Shown: positions 45,158-56,315 of the stretch, one piece after another
How positions within the stretch are numbered: position 1 is the first letter of the stretch
How the letters are laid out: every line of letters begins with the position of its first letter
NCBI GenBank assembly: GCA_963779095.1
Contig: CAVZWU010000011.1
Span: 1-64,000, forward strand
DNA from: Roseiarcus sp963779095
Lineage (GTDB): Bacteria > Pseudomonadota > Alphaproteobacteria > Rhizobiales > Beijerinckiaceae
Direction: 5' to 3'
Length of the DNA stretch: 64,000 nucleotides
Notes under the pieces: generated by a model
Seen by the model: only the letters and a program-made list of their open reading frames with translations
Databases searched by the model: none
What the model was told of the DNA's origin: nothing
Program-made: the position numbers and the translations under genes

Positions 45158-48080
45158 ATGGCCAACAAAATGATCATCGACGCCTCCCATCCGGAGGAAA
45201 CCCGGGTGGTGGTTTTGCGAGGCAATCGAGTCGAGGAGTTTGACTTCGAGTCGGCAAGCAAGAGACCGCTGCGCGGGAATATCTATCTTGCCAAGGTCAC
45301 CCGCGTAGAGCCGTCGCTCCAGGCCGCTTTCATCGACTATGGCGGCAATCGCCACGGCTTTCTCGCCTTCTCCGAAATTCATCCGGACTATTACCAAATT
45401 CCGGTCGCCGACCGGCAGGCGCTTCTTGAGGAGGAAGCGCTGTCTCAGCGGGAGGAGGACGAAGAGGCCAGCGGCGAAAGACGCAGCCGGCGCCACCGGC
45501 GCCCGCGGCGGCCCGGAGGTCGAAGCGCGCGCCGAGGACAGGCGAGACGGTTTCGGAACCTGCGTTCGCGGATGAGTTTGGCGCGGAGTGAATCCGCTTC
45601 TGGCCACCCCTTCGGCGAATGCCGAGGGAGCTCGCCCCGGATATCGAGCCGGGGGTCGCCGAGTTGCTCGCCCGATGGCCGCTCCGGAGGAGACAAACCC
45701 GGTCGCGACCGTCGCGCCCGCGGGCCGATGAGCCCGGTCGAGGATCGAGACGATGAAGCGGCGGCGGACGGTGCAAAGCCTTCGGATTCCGCCGCGCCGG
45801 AGGCCGCGCGACGCCAGCTGAAGGTCCCTTCGGTCGCAGTTGACCGCCGACTGAACACGTCGACGCCGCCCGACCGAGGGAACGCCGAGCCCGAGGAGCG
45901 CCCCCTCGAGGAAGACGTTGACGAAGTCACGACGCTCGAGGGCGGCTCCGAAGAGCGCGTGGCGACCGCCAAGCTGCGGAGCGAGGATGAAGGCGAGCCG
46001 GTCGAGCAGATCGGCGGCGACGCGATGGAGGAGGTTCCGCGCCGTCCTCAGCGATCGCGCCGCCAGTACAAGATTCAGGAAGTCATCAAGCGCCGGCAGG
46101 TTCTGCTGGTGCAGGTCGTCAAGGAGGAGCGCGGCAACAAGGGGGCGGCGCTCACGACTTACCTGTCGCTGGCTGGGCGCTACTCGGTTTTGATGCCCAA
46201 TACCGCGCGCGGCGGCGGCATTTCGCGCAAAATCACCAACGCCCAGGACCGCGGCCGGTTGAAGGCGATCGCCGAGGAACTGGACGTTCCGGAGGGCATG
46301 GGGGTGATTCTCCGCACCGCCGGCGCTTCGCGCACCAAGGCCGAGGTCAAGCGCGATTTCGAATATCTGCTGCAGGATGTGGGAGACCGTGCGGGAGACG
46401 ACGCTCGCATCGAGCGCGCCGACGCTCGTCTACGAGGAAGGCTCGCTCATCAAGCGGGCGATCCGCGATCTCTACAGCAAGGAGGTCGAGGAGATCGTCG
46501 TCGCGGGCGAAACCGGCTATCGCGAAGCCAGGCAGTTCATGCGGCTCCTGATGCCGAGCCACGTCAACAGCGTGCAGCTCTATCGCGACACCCGCCGGTC
46601 TTCGCCAAGGCTGGCGTCGAATCGCAACTCGACGCGATGTTCTCGAACCAGGTGACGCTGAAGTCGGGCGGCTACATCGTCATCAACCAGACCGAGGCGC
46701 TGGTCGCGATCGACGTCAATTCGGGCCGATCGACGCGCGAGCACAATATCGAGGACACCGCGCTGCGCACCAATCTCGAGGCGGCCGATGAGATCGCGCG
46801 TCAGCTGCGTCTGCGCGACCTTGCCGGGCTCATCGTCGTCGACTTCATCGACATGGAGGAATCGCGCAACAATCGCTCGGTCGAGAGGCGGATCAAGGAT
46901 GCGCTGAAAAATGACCGCGCGCGCATCCAGGTCGGGCGCATTTCGCACTTCGGTCTGCTCGAAATGTCGCGTCAGCGCATCCGCACCGGCGTTCTCGAAG
47001 GCTCGACCGTGGTCTGCCCTCACTGCCAGGGCGCCGGCGTCGTGCGATCGACCGCTTCGATCGCGCTGCATGTGCTGCGCGTGCTCGAGGACGCCCTGAT
47101 CAAGAGCTCGACCCATGACCTCACCGTGCGCACCCGCACGCCCGTGGCGCTCTATATTCTCAACCAGAAGCGCGCCAATCTGCGCGACCTCGAGCGCCGG
47201 TTCGGCGTCGCGATCGTCGTCGAGGCGGACGATACGCTGACCGGCGCCAACTACCACGCGATCGAGCGTGGCGAGCCGGCGACCGGCGTCAAGAGTGAAG
47301 TCGGAGCCGGCGAAATCGCCGGCGGAAGACATCACCCCGATCATCGAGGAAGCGGCGACCGATCGAGGCAGAGGATGAGGAGACCCTCGAAGCGCCAGGC
47401 GAGGAGAATGAGGAGGCCGCGCGCAGCGAGCGACCGCGGCGGCTTCTCAGGAAGAGGGCGACGCCGGCCGGCGACGCCGACGCCGCCGGCGCCGTCGCGG
47501 CGGAGAGCGCTCGTTCGGCGAAAGCGTCTCGCAGGACGCCCCGCAGCCGACGGACGACGGGTTGGCGGCCGTCGCCGAAATCGGCGGCGACCTCCGGTGC
47601 GCCGAGTGGCGAGGGCGACGCGTTCGTGCGGCAGAGGTCCGCGCAGCGAAGAGGAGCGCGCCGACGCCCCAGGGGCTCGCGCGGCGAGCGAAACCGGTTC
47701 CCGCGTCGGTCGGATGGAGAAGGCAGGCCCGAGACGGGCGGCGCCGGCTTTGAATTCGCCGCCTTCGCTCGCGCTCGAGGAGGAATTCGCCGCGTCCGAG
47801 GCGGACTACTCCCCCGCCGCCGCCTGCGGTCGACGCGGTTTCCGGTCGAGAGCCGACGCTGGCCGAACCGGCGCCGAGTCGCGTCGAGCGGTCGCGGTTG
47901 AGGCCGGAGAGCGCGGCGCCGAGCGGCGCCAGCGCAGAGCCGAATCGCAGAGCCGTCTGCGCCTGCGGAGGCCGAACCGGCCCGCGCCGAGCGCCGGCGT
48001 CTCCGCGCAGCGCCGAGCCGCCTCGGCCCCGCCGCAGCGGCTGGTGGCAGCGGGCGCGCGCAACCGTGATCGGGGAATAG
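45158..48080 (+). CDS. rne: Ribonuclease E (frameshifted)
   Basis: About 970 aa. Start MANKMIIDASHPEETRVVVL. The S1 region is split by a long acidic/Arg-rich insert (about residues 95-295), as in Rhizobiales RNase E. Then YKIQEVIKRRQVLLVQVVKE, the 5'-sensor/RNase H part, catalytic Asp residues in LVAIDVNSGRSTRE and LIVVDFIDMEE, and the zinc-link VCPHCQGAG. Frames change near 45480, 46375, 46590 and 47300; the C-terminal Arg-rich scaffold is also broken. The family end (RPRRSGWWQRARATVIGE) is in the frame stopping at 48080. Main mRNA-decay and rRNA-processing endonuclease. Confidence 0.92.
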
Positions 48081-48120
48081 GCTCGTTCGCCGTGGTCGGC
48101 TCCGAGAGGCCAGCGGCCGC

Positions 48121-49110
48121 CTAAAGCGCTCGCACCCGCGCCTTTGGCGGACTTTTCCGTCGCAGAGCCGATTGCGAAGCGGCAGGCCGAAGGGCTCGGA
48201 TTCGATCTCGAACATGTCGCCTTTCTCGTCTTCACGCCGTCGCTGAACGAGAGCGTCGCGGTCCCGAAGAAATGGACGTGGACGTCGCCCGGGCGCCGGA
48301 ACAAGGCATATTTGAAATGATGCGCCTCGAGATTGGCGATCGAATGGGCCATGTTCTGCTCGCCGGACAGGAACGGCTTCTCCCAGATCACTTCCTTCGC
48401 CTCGCCGGATGCGCGACACGCCGTTGACGTCGGCCGGCAGATCGCCGACCAGCAATTCCGGACCGAGGCTTGCTGGCCGGAGCTTCGAGTGCGCGAGCCA
48501 GAGATAGTTCTGCCGTTCGGTGACATGATCGGAAAACTCGTTGCCGAGCGCGAACCCGATCCGAACCGGGAGCGCCGGCGTCATCGATCAGATAAATCCC
48601 AACGATCTCCGGCTCCTCGCCGCCGTCGAGCGCAAAAGCCGGACTGGGCAGATCGCCCTCCGGCGGCGCGAGGATTGAGCCGTCGCCCTTATAGAACCAT
48701 TCGGGCTGCGCGCCGGTTTCGCCCTTGGCCGGCTTGCCGCCCTCGAGGCCGAGCTTGAACATGCGCATCGAGTTGGTGAGCTTGGCCGGATCGGCGAGAT
48801 CCTTGTGCATCTTGTCGCGTCCCTCGGCCGAACCCAGATGCGTAAGGCCCGTCCCGGTCACGATCACATGCGCGGGATCCTTGTGATCGATCGGCGTGAG
48901 AACGCGCCGCTCTTTCAGCGCCCGCGCAAGATCGACCGGCTTGCCGACTCCCCGATCGGCGATGAGCTTGCGAATCGAAACGCCCTCGGCGATCGCCTGG
49001 CGCGCGAGATCGAGCGTCGTGCGCGCGCCTTTGACCAGCCGGCTCTCGCCGCGCGCGGTGACGGCAAGCGCCCGCTTGCCGTTCTCGTCGATGAATTGCG
49101 CCAGTCTCAC
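48121..49110 (-). CDS. AraD1/FAH-family sugar-acid dehydratase-like protein (frameshifted)
   Basis: About 330 aa. N-terminus MRLAQFIDENGKRALAV from the GTG at 49110; then VIVTGTGLTHLGSAEGRDKM and EPEIVGIYLIDDAGAP. Frames change near 48565 (RIGFALGNEFSDHVTERQNY) and near 48410 (VIWEKPFLSGEQNMAHSIAN, then FKYALFRRPGDVHVHFFGTA), and the end lies in the frame stopping at 48121. The family dehydrates 2-keto-3-deoxy-pentonates such as L-2-keto-3-deoxyarabonate. The GTG overlaps the HAD gene stop by 4 bp. Confidence 0.82.
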
Positions 49111-49792
49111 GCTTTTGCCCCTTCTTCAGCGCCGGAACTCAGGCGCGCTTCAATCAGCTCGAAGATCCGCGGATCGGTGAAATTGCTGGCCGCGAATGTC
49201 GCGCCCGCCTCGATCAGCGTTCGCGAATCCAGCGTCGTCGTCATGCCCACCACGGCGAGCCCCGCGGCGGCGGCGGCGCGAACGCCCGACAGAGAATCTT
49301 CGAAGGCGAGCGAATGGGCGGCCGACCGCGCCGGTGCGCTCGAGCGCCGTCAGATAGGGCAAAGGATCGGGCTTGGAGCGCTGAAGCTCGCCGCCGATCA
49401 CCAGGATCGGCAAGCGCTGCCCGATCCCCAGCGCCGCCAGAACCTTCTCAGCGTTGGCGCGCGGCGCGTTCGTGACCACCGCGCGCTTGAGCCCGCGCCG
49501 GTCGGCGTAGTCGAGCAGCGCCAGCGCGCCGAGAATAGGCTCGAGCTCGCCCAAAGCGTCGCGGTAGGCCGCCTCCTTGGCGTCCAAGAGTCGCGGCCTG
49601 CTCGAGGAGCGACAAGTGCGAAAGGTAGCGACTGGCGATCAATTCGTTGGGCGCGCCCATGATATTCGCCGCGTATTCGGAACGATCGAGCGCAATCCCG
49701 TGCGGCGCAAATACGCGCTGGAACGCAACGAGATGCTCGGCGTCGCTGTCCACGAGCGTTCCATCGAGATCGAACAGCAGCGCAGTCTTCAT
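49107..49792 (-). CDS. HAD-superfamily phosphatase (frameshifted)
   Basis: About 228 aa. Motif I ALLFDLDGTLVDSDAEHL, motif II Thr in AVVTNAPRANAEKVLAALGI, motif III Lys in ELQRSKPDPLPYL, motif IV after a frame break (LAFEDSLSGVRAAAAAGLAV). Breaks near 49590 and 49320. The end is in the frame stopping at 49107, overlapping the AraD1-like GTG. Likely a sugar-phosphate phosphatase linked to the sugar-acid genes around it. Confidence 0.82.
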
Positions 49793-49825
49793 CAGGCCCC
49801 GGACGAGAAAATCAGCGGTCGACCG

Positions 49826-51348
49826 TCACATCGTCGCTCCGATCTGCCAGGGCGTGAATTCCGCGTCGCCATAGCCCAGGAGCTCGGACTTGGTCCGTTC
49901 GCCGGAAGCGACCGCGAGGATCTTGTCGAAAATCTCCCTGCCCTTCTCGGCGATCGAGACGCCGTCGACGACGTCGCCGCAATTGATGTCCATATCCTCG
50001 ATCATCCTGCGGTACGTGTCATTGTTGGTGGCGAGTTTGACCGACGGCGTCGGCTTGCAACCGTAAGCCGAGCCGCGCCCGGTGGTGAAGGCAGAGCACG
50101 TTGGCGCCGCCGGCGACCTGCCCGGTCGCCGACACGGGATCGTAGCCCGGCGTATCCATGAACACGAAGCCCTTCGCGGTCACCGGCTCGGCGTATCTGT
50201 AGACTTCGTTGAGCGCGGTCGTGCCGCCCTTCGCCGCCGCGCCCAGGGATTTCTCGAGAATGGTCGTCAAGCCGCCGGCCTTGTTTCCGGGCGAGGGATT
50301 GTTGTTCATCTCGCCGCCGTTGCGGGCGCAATAGTCCTCCCACCAACGGATGCGCTCGACGAGCTTGTGGCCGATTTCCGGCGTCGCGGCGCGCCGGGTC
50401 AGCAAATGCTCGGCGCCGTAGATCTCCGGCGTCTCGGAAAGAATCGCCGTGCCGCCGTTGCGCACCAGAATGTCGGCCGCGGCGCCAAGGGCGGGATTGG
50501 CGGTGATGCCCGAATAGCCGTCCGAGCCGCCGCACTGAAGCGCGAGCGTAAGCTCGCTCGCGGGCGTCGGCGTTCGCTCGACGCGGTTGAGCGCAGGCAG
50601 CATGGCGCGGATGCGCTCGACGCCGGCCGCGACCGTCTTGCGCGTGCCCCCGGTCGCCTGGATCGTCAGGCTGTGGAACGACTCGCTTTCGACGATCCCG
50701 TATTCCTCCTTCATGCGGCCGATCTGAAACACCTCGCAGCCAAGCCCGACCATCAGCGTCGCGCCAATGTTGGGATTTCCGGCGTAGCCCCATTGGGTGC
50801 GCATGAGCGCGTCGAATCCCTCGCCCTTGGCGGCGATGCCGCAACCCGTGCCATGCACGAGCGCGATGACGCCGTCGACATGCGGGTAGTCGGCGAGAAT
50901 TTCCGAGCGCTCGACCTCCTTCGCGATCAGCCGGGCGACAGTCGCCGAGCAATTCACCGAAGTCAGGACCGCGAGATAGTTGCGCGTCCCGACCTTGCCG
51001 TTCGCCGCGCCGAAAGCCCTGAAAGGTCGGCTGCTCCTCAACCGGCAGGATGTTCTCGAGCGCGCGTGTCCTCGCCAAAATGATAGTCGCGCGCGAATTC
51101 ATTCACCGCGCAATTGTGCTCGTGCACCCACTCGCCGGCGCAATCGGCCGGGAGGCGAAGCCGATGATCTGTCCGAACTTGCGGATCGGCGCGCCCTCTC
51201 CGACCGCGACGGCCGCCATCTTGTGGCCCTTGGGCACCCGCTCGCGCGCGCGGACGCCTCCCGCCGGTTCGGCGCCAGCGAGAATATCGTCGATGGCGAT
51301 GATCACATTGTCCGAGGGGTCGAGGCGAAGAGCGCGAGGCGTTGTCAT
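49826..51348 (-). CDS. UxaA/GarD-family sugar-acid dehydratase (frameshifted)
   Basis: About 505 aa. N-terminal SAF domain (MTTPRALRLDPSDNVIIAID), then the large dehydratase domain: GYRNYLAVL-type KVGTRNYLAVLTSVNCSATV, HGTGCGIAAKGEGFDAL, LALQCGGSDGYSGITANPAL, and late CGDVVDGVSIAEKGREIFDK in a third frame ending at 49826. Breaks near 51060 and 50100. Relatives are altronate or galactarate dehydratases that form 2-keto-3-deoxy sugar acids. ATG at 51348. Substrate not resolved. Confidence 0.87.
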
Positions 51349-51382
51349 GATTGCTCGTCTGCTGGCTTAGGGTGAAAAAAGA

Positions 51383-52053
51383 TCAGGCTGCTGCTTTGCG
51401 AGAGATCTCAAGCCGCGCGCCAGTGATTGTGAGGTGGCGTTTCATCGCTTCGCGCGCCGCGGCGGGGTCCTCAGCTTCGATCGCAGCGGCGATCGCGGAG
51501 TGCTCATTGAGCGACGCGCGCAGCTGCCCCGCGGTAGACATAGTCAGCCTGACGCGTTCTTTCCAGATGGACGCGCAGCGACTCGAGGACATCGTCGGCG
51601 CGCGCCATGCCCAGGCGATCGGTTAATATCCGGTGGAACGCCACGTCGAGCGCGTAGAACTTAGTCCGATCCTCGGCGCCGACCGCCGCGGCTTCCTGCT
51701 TGAGATTGGCGGCGAGCGCGTCCTTGTCGGCGCGCGTCATCCGGCGAGCCGCCTCGGCGGCGATCTCTCCCTCGAGCGCGCCGCGGATGAACAATCGCTC
51801 CCGCACGTCGTTGAGCGAGATCCGCGTGACGAACGAGCCATGCTGGGGCTCGACGTCGACGAGACGATCATAGGCGAGGCGGCTGACGGCGGCGGAAACG
51901 GGAAAGCGCGAAACCCGAAGCTTTTCGCACAAGTCCCGCCTTGTCGATCAGGCTGCCGGGTTCAAGCGCGCCGGAGAGAATCGCCTCCTTCAGTTCGCCG
52001 TACACGGCGTCCGCCTTCGAATGGGCGCCCTTCGCCAAATTCCTCCCCGCCAA
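51383..52053 (-). CDS. GntR family (FCD-type) transcriptional regulator (frameshifted)
   Basis: About 222 aa. Winged HTH: KADAVYGELKEAILSGALEP then LCEKLRVSRFPVSAAVSRLA and VDVEPQHGSFVTRISL. The FCD ligand domain has metal-site residues in FYALDVAFHRILTD and LNEHSAIAAAIEAEDPAAAR. Breaks near 51935 and 51535. Divergent from the FAH/ALDH/PfkB operon with ~105 bp between, it probably responds to a sugar-acid intermediate and controls both directions. Start TTG at 52053 is uncertain. Confidence 0.85.
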
Positions 52054-52158
52054 TTGAAGCCGAGCGAAACGCTTCGCCTGGTCCCGCTAACATGTTAGAC
52101 GCTAGAGAGACCGCGCGGCCCCGTCAATCCTCCGAGACGCCGCGCCGTGGGAGGGCCG

Positions 52159-53337
52159 ATGACGACGCTCAACTTGACCGAGGGGATCACGCTGCCTGAC
52201 GACGGCTTCGCCGGCGCTCTGGCGGCGCGCGTCTGGCTGCCCGATGTCAGTGGGCCTTCGGTCGCCGCCGTCAGGGAGGATGGCGTCTTCGACATCAGCG
52301 CGGCGTTCCCGACAATGCGCGATCTTTGCGAATCGCCGTCGCCGGCCGAAGCGCTGCGGGCGGCGGAAGGTCCACGCATCGGGGCGCTCGAGGATATTCT
52401 CGCTCACACCCCGCGCGACAGCCGAGCCTCTGGCGCGCCGCGCCTGCTCGCGCCCATCGACCTCCAGGCGATCAAGGCGGCCGGCGTCACCTTCGCGCAG
52501 TCGCTGCTCGAGCGGGTGATCGAGGAGCGCGCGCGCGGCAGCCGCGAAGGCGCGGCGAAGGCGCGCGAAGAGATCGTGCGAGCGCTCGGCGATGACCTCA
52601 GCACTCTCAAGCCCGGCTCGCCCGCGGCGATGCGGCTCAAGGATGCGCTGGTCAAGGCCGGCGCCTGGTCACAATATCTTGAAGTCGGCATCGGCCCCGA
52701 CGCGGAAGTGTTCACCAAAAGCCAGCCGATGTCGGCGGTCGGAACCGGCGACGACGCCGGCTTCCATAGCGCCTCGATGTGGAACAATCCCGAACCCGAG
52801 GTCGCGATCGCGGTCGCATCGAGCGGCGCAATCGTCGGCGCGACGCTCGCCAACGACGTCAACCTGCGCGATTTCGAGGGGCGCTCGGCGCTCCTGCTCG
52901 GCAAGGCGAAGGATCAGAACGCGAGCTGCGCGATCGGCCCTTTCTTGCGCTTCTTCGACGAGACATTCACCCTCGACGACGTAAGGCGGGCGACGATCTC
53001 CCTTGTGGTCGAGGGCGAGGACGATTTCCGCCTCGAGGGCGGCTCCTCGATGGCCAAGATCAGCCGCGATCCGACCGATATCGTCGCGCAGACGATCGGC
53101 GCGAACCACGCCTATCCGGACGGCTTCGTCCTCCTTTTGGGGACGATGTTCGCGCCGGTGGCCGATCGCGGCGCTCCGGGCATGGGTTTCACGCATAAGT
53201 CGGGCGATATCGTCACGATCAGCACGGAGAAGCTCGGCCGCCTCGTCAATCGCATGCGGCCATGCGAAGAGTGCGAGCGCTGGACGTTCGGCGCCGGCGC
53301 GCTTATGCGCAATCTCGCCAGGCGGGGCTTGATTTAA
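52159..53337 (+). CDS. FAH-family 2-keto-3-deoxy-sugar-acid dehydratase (XylX-like)
   Basis: 392 aa, intact. FAH-fold metal site residues lie in WNNPEPEVAIAVASSGAIVG and NDVNLRDFEGRSALLLGKAK, the lid/late part in GTGDDAGFHSASMW and PCEECERWTFGAGALMRNLA. Length and motif order match 2-keto-3-deoxy-xylonate/arabonate dehydratases, which form 2-oxoglutarate semialdehyde. The aldehyde dehydrogenase gene follows at 47 bp. GGAGGG lies just before the ATG at 52159. Confidence 0.85.
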   Translation: MTTLNLTEGITLPDDGFAGALAARVWLPDVSGPSVAAVREDGVFDISAAFPTMRDLCESPSPAEALRAAEGPRIGALEDILAHTPRDSRASGAPRLLAPIDLQAIKAAGVTFAQSLLERVIEERARGSREGAAKAREEIVRALGDDLSTLKPGSPAAMRLKDALVKAGAWSQYLEVGIGPDAEVFTKSQPMSAVGTGDDAGFHSASMWNNPEPEVAIAVASSGAIVGATLANDVNLRDFEGRSALLLGKAKDQNASCAIGPFLRFFDETFTLDDVRRATISLVVEGEDDFRLEGGSSMAKISRDPTDIVAQTIGANHAYPDGFVLLLGTMFAPVADRGAPGMGFTHKSGDIVTISTEKLGRLVNRMRPCEECERWTFGAGALMRNLARRGLI

Positions 53338-53384
53338 GCCGCTCCGCGCCAGAAATTTGGATGACAACTTAGGGATACGAAGCC

Positions 53385-54821
53385 ATGGGCGCGCACCAGA
53401 ACTTTATCGCCGGAGAATGGGTCGACGGCGGAAGCGTCACTCGCGACATCAATCCGTCGAACACGAACGACGTCGTCGGCGAATACGCACAGGCCGACGC
53501 GGCTCAGACGAACGCCGCGATCGACGCCGCGCACGCGGCGTTTCCTGCCTGGTCGCGCACGACGCCGCAGGAGCGCCACGACATCCTGTTGCGCGCTTCG
53601 ACCGAAATTCTCGCCCGCCGCGAGGAGCTCGGACGCCTGCTCTCGCGCGAGGAAGGCAAGACGCTTGCGGAGGGAATTGGCGAGGCGACCCGAGCCGGGC
53701 AGATCTTCGACTTCTTCGCCGGCGAAGCCTTGCGGATTCCAGGTGAGAAATTCGCGAGCGTGAGGCCCAACGTCGACATCGAGGTCACGCGCGAGCCGCT
53801 CGGCGTTGTCGGCATCATCGCGCCATGGAACTTCCCGATCGCTATCCCCGCCTGGAAGATCGCGCCGGCTCTGGCCTATGGCAACACAATCGTCTTCAAG
53901 CCCGCCGACCTTGTCCCCGGCTCGGCCCATGCGCTATCTGAAATCGTCGTGCGCGCGGGCGTGCCCAAGGGCGTGTTCAACCTGGTGATCGGGCGCGGCT
54001 CGGTCGTGGGCCAGGCGATTCTGGAGCACAAAAAGGTCGACGCGGTCACGTTCACCGGCTCGGTCGCGACCGGCGCCAAGGTCGCGGCCGCCTGCGCCAA
54101 GGCCATGCGCCGGTTCCAGCTCGAAATGGGTGGCAAGAACCCACTCATCGTTCTCGCCGACGCCGACCTCAAGACGGCGGTCGAATGCGCGGTCAACGGC
54201 GCCTATTTCTCGACCGGCCAGCGCTGCACAGCCTCGTCGCGACTCATCGTCGAGGAGCCGATCTACCGGCGTTTCGCGGACGCGCTGATGGAGCGGATGC
54301 GCGGCCTCGTGATCGACGATGCGCTGAAAGCTGGAACGCACGTCGGGCCGGTCGTCGACGCTTCGCAATTCGAGCAGGATCTCTCCTATATCGGGATCGG
54401 CCAGGGCGAAGGCGCCAAGCTCGCGCTTGGCGGCGAGCGGCTCAACCGGGCGACGCCCGGATTCTACATGGCGCCTGCTCTCTTCCTCGACGCCGACAAC
54501 CAGATGCGCATCTCGCGCGAGGAAATTTTCGGCCCTGTCTCGGCGATGATCCCGGCGCGCGACTATGAGCATGCGCTGGCGATCGCTAACGACACCGAGT
54601 TTGGCCTGTGCGCCGGCATCTGCACCACGAGCCTCAAGCACGCGTCGCATTTCAAGCGCAACGCCGAGGTCGGCATGACAATGGTCAATCTGCCGACGGC
54701 GGGCGTCGACTATCATGCGCCGTTCGGCGGCCGTAAGGCTTCGAACCTCGGTCCGCGCGAGCAGGGACGCTATGCGGCGGAGTTCTATACGACCGTCAAG
54801 ACCGCCTATACGATGGCCTGA
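53385..54821 (+). CDS. Aldehyde dehydrogenase, 2-oxoglutarate-semialdehyde type
   Basis: 478 aa, intact. NAD(P)-binding APWNFPIAIPAWKIAPALAY and FTGSVATGAKV, catalytic Glu in QLEMGGKNPLIV, catalytic Cys in STGQRCTASSR. N-terminal MGAHQNFIAGEWVDGG. Family length and the neighbouring FAH enzyme support oxidation of 2-oxoglutarate semialdehyde to 2-oxoglutarate. Cytoplasmic. Confidence 0.9.
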   Translation: MGAHQNFIAGEWVDGGSVTRDINPSNTNDVVGEYAQADAAQTNAAIDAAHAAFPAWSRTTPQERHDILLRASTEILARREELGRLLSREEGKTLAEGIGEATRAGQIFDFFAGEALRIPGEKFASVRPNVDIEVTREPLGVVGIIAPWNFPIAIPAWKIAPALAYGNTIVFKPADLVPGSAHALSEIVVRAGVPKGVFNLVIGRGSVVGQAILEHKKVDAVTFTGSVATGAKVAAACAKAMRRFQLEMGGKNPLIVLADADLKTAVECAVNGAYFSTGQRCTASSRLIVEEPIYRRFADALMERMRGLVIDDALKAGTHVGPVVDASQFEQDLSYIGIGQGEGAKLALGGERLNRATPGFYMAPALFLDADNQMRISREEIFGPVSAMIPARDYEHALAIANDTEFGLCAGICTTSLKHASHFKRNAEVGMTMVNLPTAGVDYHAPFGGRKASNLGPREQGRYAAEFYTTVKTAYTMA

Positions 54822-54850
54822 AGGCCGCGGGCGATTCCGGGGGGAAACAC

Positions 54851-55783
54851 ATGATCCTGGTCTCCGGCGAGGCGCTAATCGATCTCATCCCCGATCCCGT
54901 CAAGGCGGGCGCCTACGACGTGGCGCTCGGCGGCTCGCCCTACAATGTCGCGATCGGGCTTGCGCGGCTCGGCGCGCAGACGGCGTTCGTCTCGCGCATC
55001 TCGGCGGACGGCAACGGCGAGGCGCTCGCCAGTTCGTTGGCCGAAAACGGCGTCGATCTGAGCTTCGTCGCGCGTGACGTCCGCCCGACCATGCTCGCCT
55101 TCGTGATGCGCGGCACCGCCAAAACCGGTTCGCGCTATTCCTTCTACCTCGACGCGACCGCCTTCGACGGCCCGTGGCCTTTTCCGGCCGAATGGCCCAA
55201 GGGCGGTCGGCACCTGCATGTCGGCTCGGTCGCGGCCCTCGATCCGCGCCATGGTCAGTCCGTCGTCCGCGCGCTGACGGAAGCGCGCCTCAGCGCAACC
55301 GTCAGCTTCGATCCCAACATCCGGCCTCTTGTGACGCCGGATCGCGACGCGGTGAGGCGCCTCGCCGAGCGGCAAGTCTCGCTCGCACATCTGGTCAAGG
55401 CCAGCCAGGAAGACCTCGAGTGGCTCTATCCCGACCGCGGCGTCGAGGACAGCCTCGCCGCCTGGGCGAAGTCCGGCCCACGGTTTTGCGTCGCGACGCT
55501 GGGCGAACGCGGCGCCGTCGCGATGCTTGGGGATCAGCGGATCGAGGTTCCGGCGCGCCGCGTCGAGGTCGTCGACACCGTCGGCGCTGGGGATAGTTTC
55601 ATGTCTGCGCTCCTGTCGGCGATGGACCGCGACCAGGCGCTCGGCGCCAAGGCGCCCACTCCGTCTCGGAGCGACCTGGAAAAGTGGCTCAGCTTTGCCG
55701 CGGCCGCTTCCGCAATCACCTGCACGCGCAAGGGCTCCGATCCGCCGACACGCGCGGAAGTCGAGGCGGCGCTCGTCGCATGA
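54851..55783 (+). CDS. PfkB-family carbohydrate kinase (fructokinase-like)
   Basis: 310 aa, intact. N-terminal ILVSGEALIDLIPD and substrate loop ALGGSPYNVAIGLARLG; C-terminal PfkB signature VVDTVGAGDSFMSALLSA with catalytic Asp. GGGGG-AAACAC before the ATG. Phosphorylates a sugar or 2-keto-3-deoxy-sugar acid; the surrounding locus fits either. Last gene of the plus-strand sugar-acid operon. Confidence 0.88.
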   Translation: MILVSGEALIDLIPDPVKAGAYDVALGGSPYNVAIGLARLGAQTAFVSRISADGNGEALASSLAENGVDLSFVARDVRPTMLAFVMRGTAKTGSRYSFYLDATAFDGPWPFPAEWPKGGRHLHVGSVAALDPRHGQSVVRALTEARLSATVSFDPNIRPLVTPDRDAVRRLAERQVSLAHLVKASQEDLEWLYPDRGVEDSLAAWAKSGPRFCVATLGERGAVAMLGDQRIEVPARRVEVVDTVGAGDSFMSALLSAMDRDQALGAKAPTPSRSDLEKWLSFAAAASAITCTRKGSDPPTRAEVEAALVA

Positions 55784-55893
55784 TTGGAAATGCGCTGCCG
55801 GCCTCACTATGTGAAGCGGTGAAGCCGATCGTCGTTGCGGACGCCAACCGAGGGGTCTAGAACGGCAATCGAACAGCAGTAGGAATCAACGTA

Positions 55894-56304
55894 ATGGCGT
55901 CGAGCGACGCTCTGCCTGGTCCGCGCCATCCGCGGCCATTGTCGCCGCATTTGGGCATTTATCGCTGGACGATGACATTGGCGATGTCGATCGCCCATCG
56001 CATCAGCGGCGTCGCGCTTTATGTCGGCGTTCTGCTGCTCGCGTGGTTCCTCATCGCCGCCTCGGCCGACGCCTCGAGTTTCGCCGTCTTTTCCGATTTT
56101 CTCGGCTCGTTCATCGGGCAAGTCGTCCTGTTCGCCGTCACCTGGGCGCTGTTCCATCACCTCGTCGGGGGCCTTCGGCACATCATATGGGACGCCGGCT
56201 ACGGCCTGGACGCGCCGTTGCGCGATCAGATGGCGTGGGCGACGCTGATCGGGGGTTTTGCGCTGACGATCCTCGTTTGGATCATAGGCTACGCCGTCCG
56301 GTAA
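55894..56304 (+). CDS. sdhC: Succinate dehydrogenase cytochrome b556 subunit
   Basis: 136 aa, three transmembrane helices. Family opening RPLSPHLGIYRWTMTLAMSI, heme and quinone site AHRISGVALYVGVLLLAWF, second heme-region HHLVGGLRHIIWDAGYG. Anchors SdhAB in the inner membrane. First gene of the sdh operon. Confidence 0.95.
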   Translation: MASSDALPGPRHPRPLSPHLGIYRWTMTLAMSIAHRISGVALYVGVLLLAWFLIAASADASSFAVFSDFLGSFIGQVVLFAVTWALFHHLVGGLRHIIWDAGYGLDAPLRDQMAWATLIGGFALTILVWIIGYAVR

Positions 56305-56315
56305 GGAGCATCGCG

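Noticed and set aside
47289..48120. Minus-strand frames antisense to the rne 3' end
   Set aside because: Only the part above 48121 carries FAH-family sequence; the rest is Arg/Ser/Ala-rich shadow of the RNase E scaffold region.
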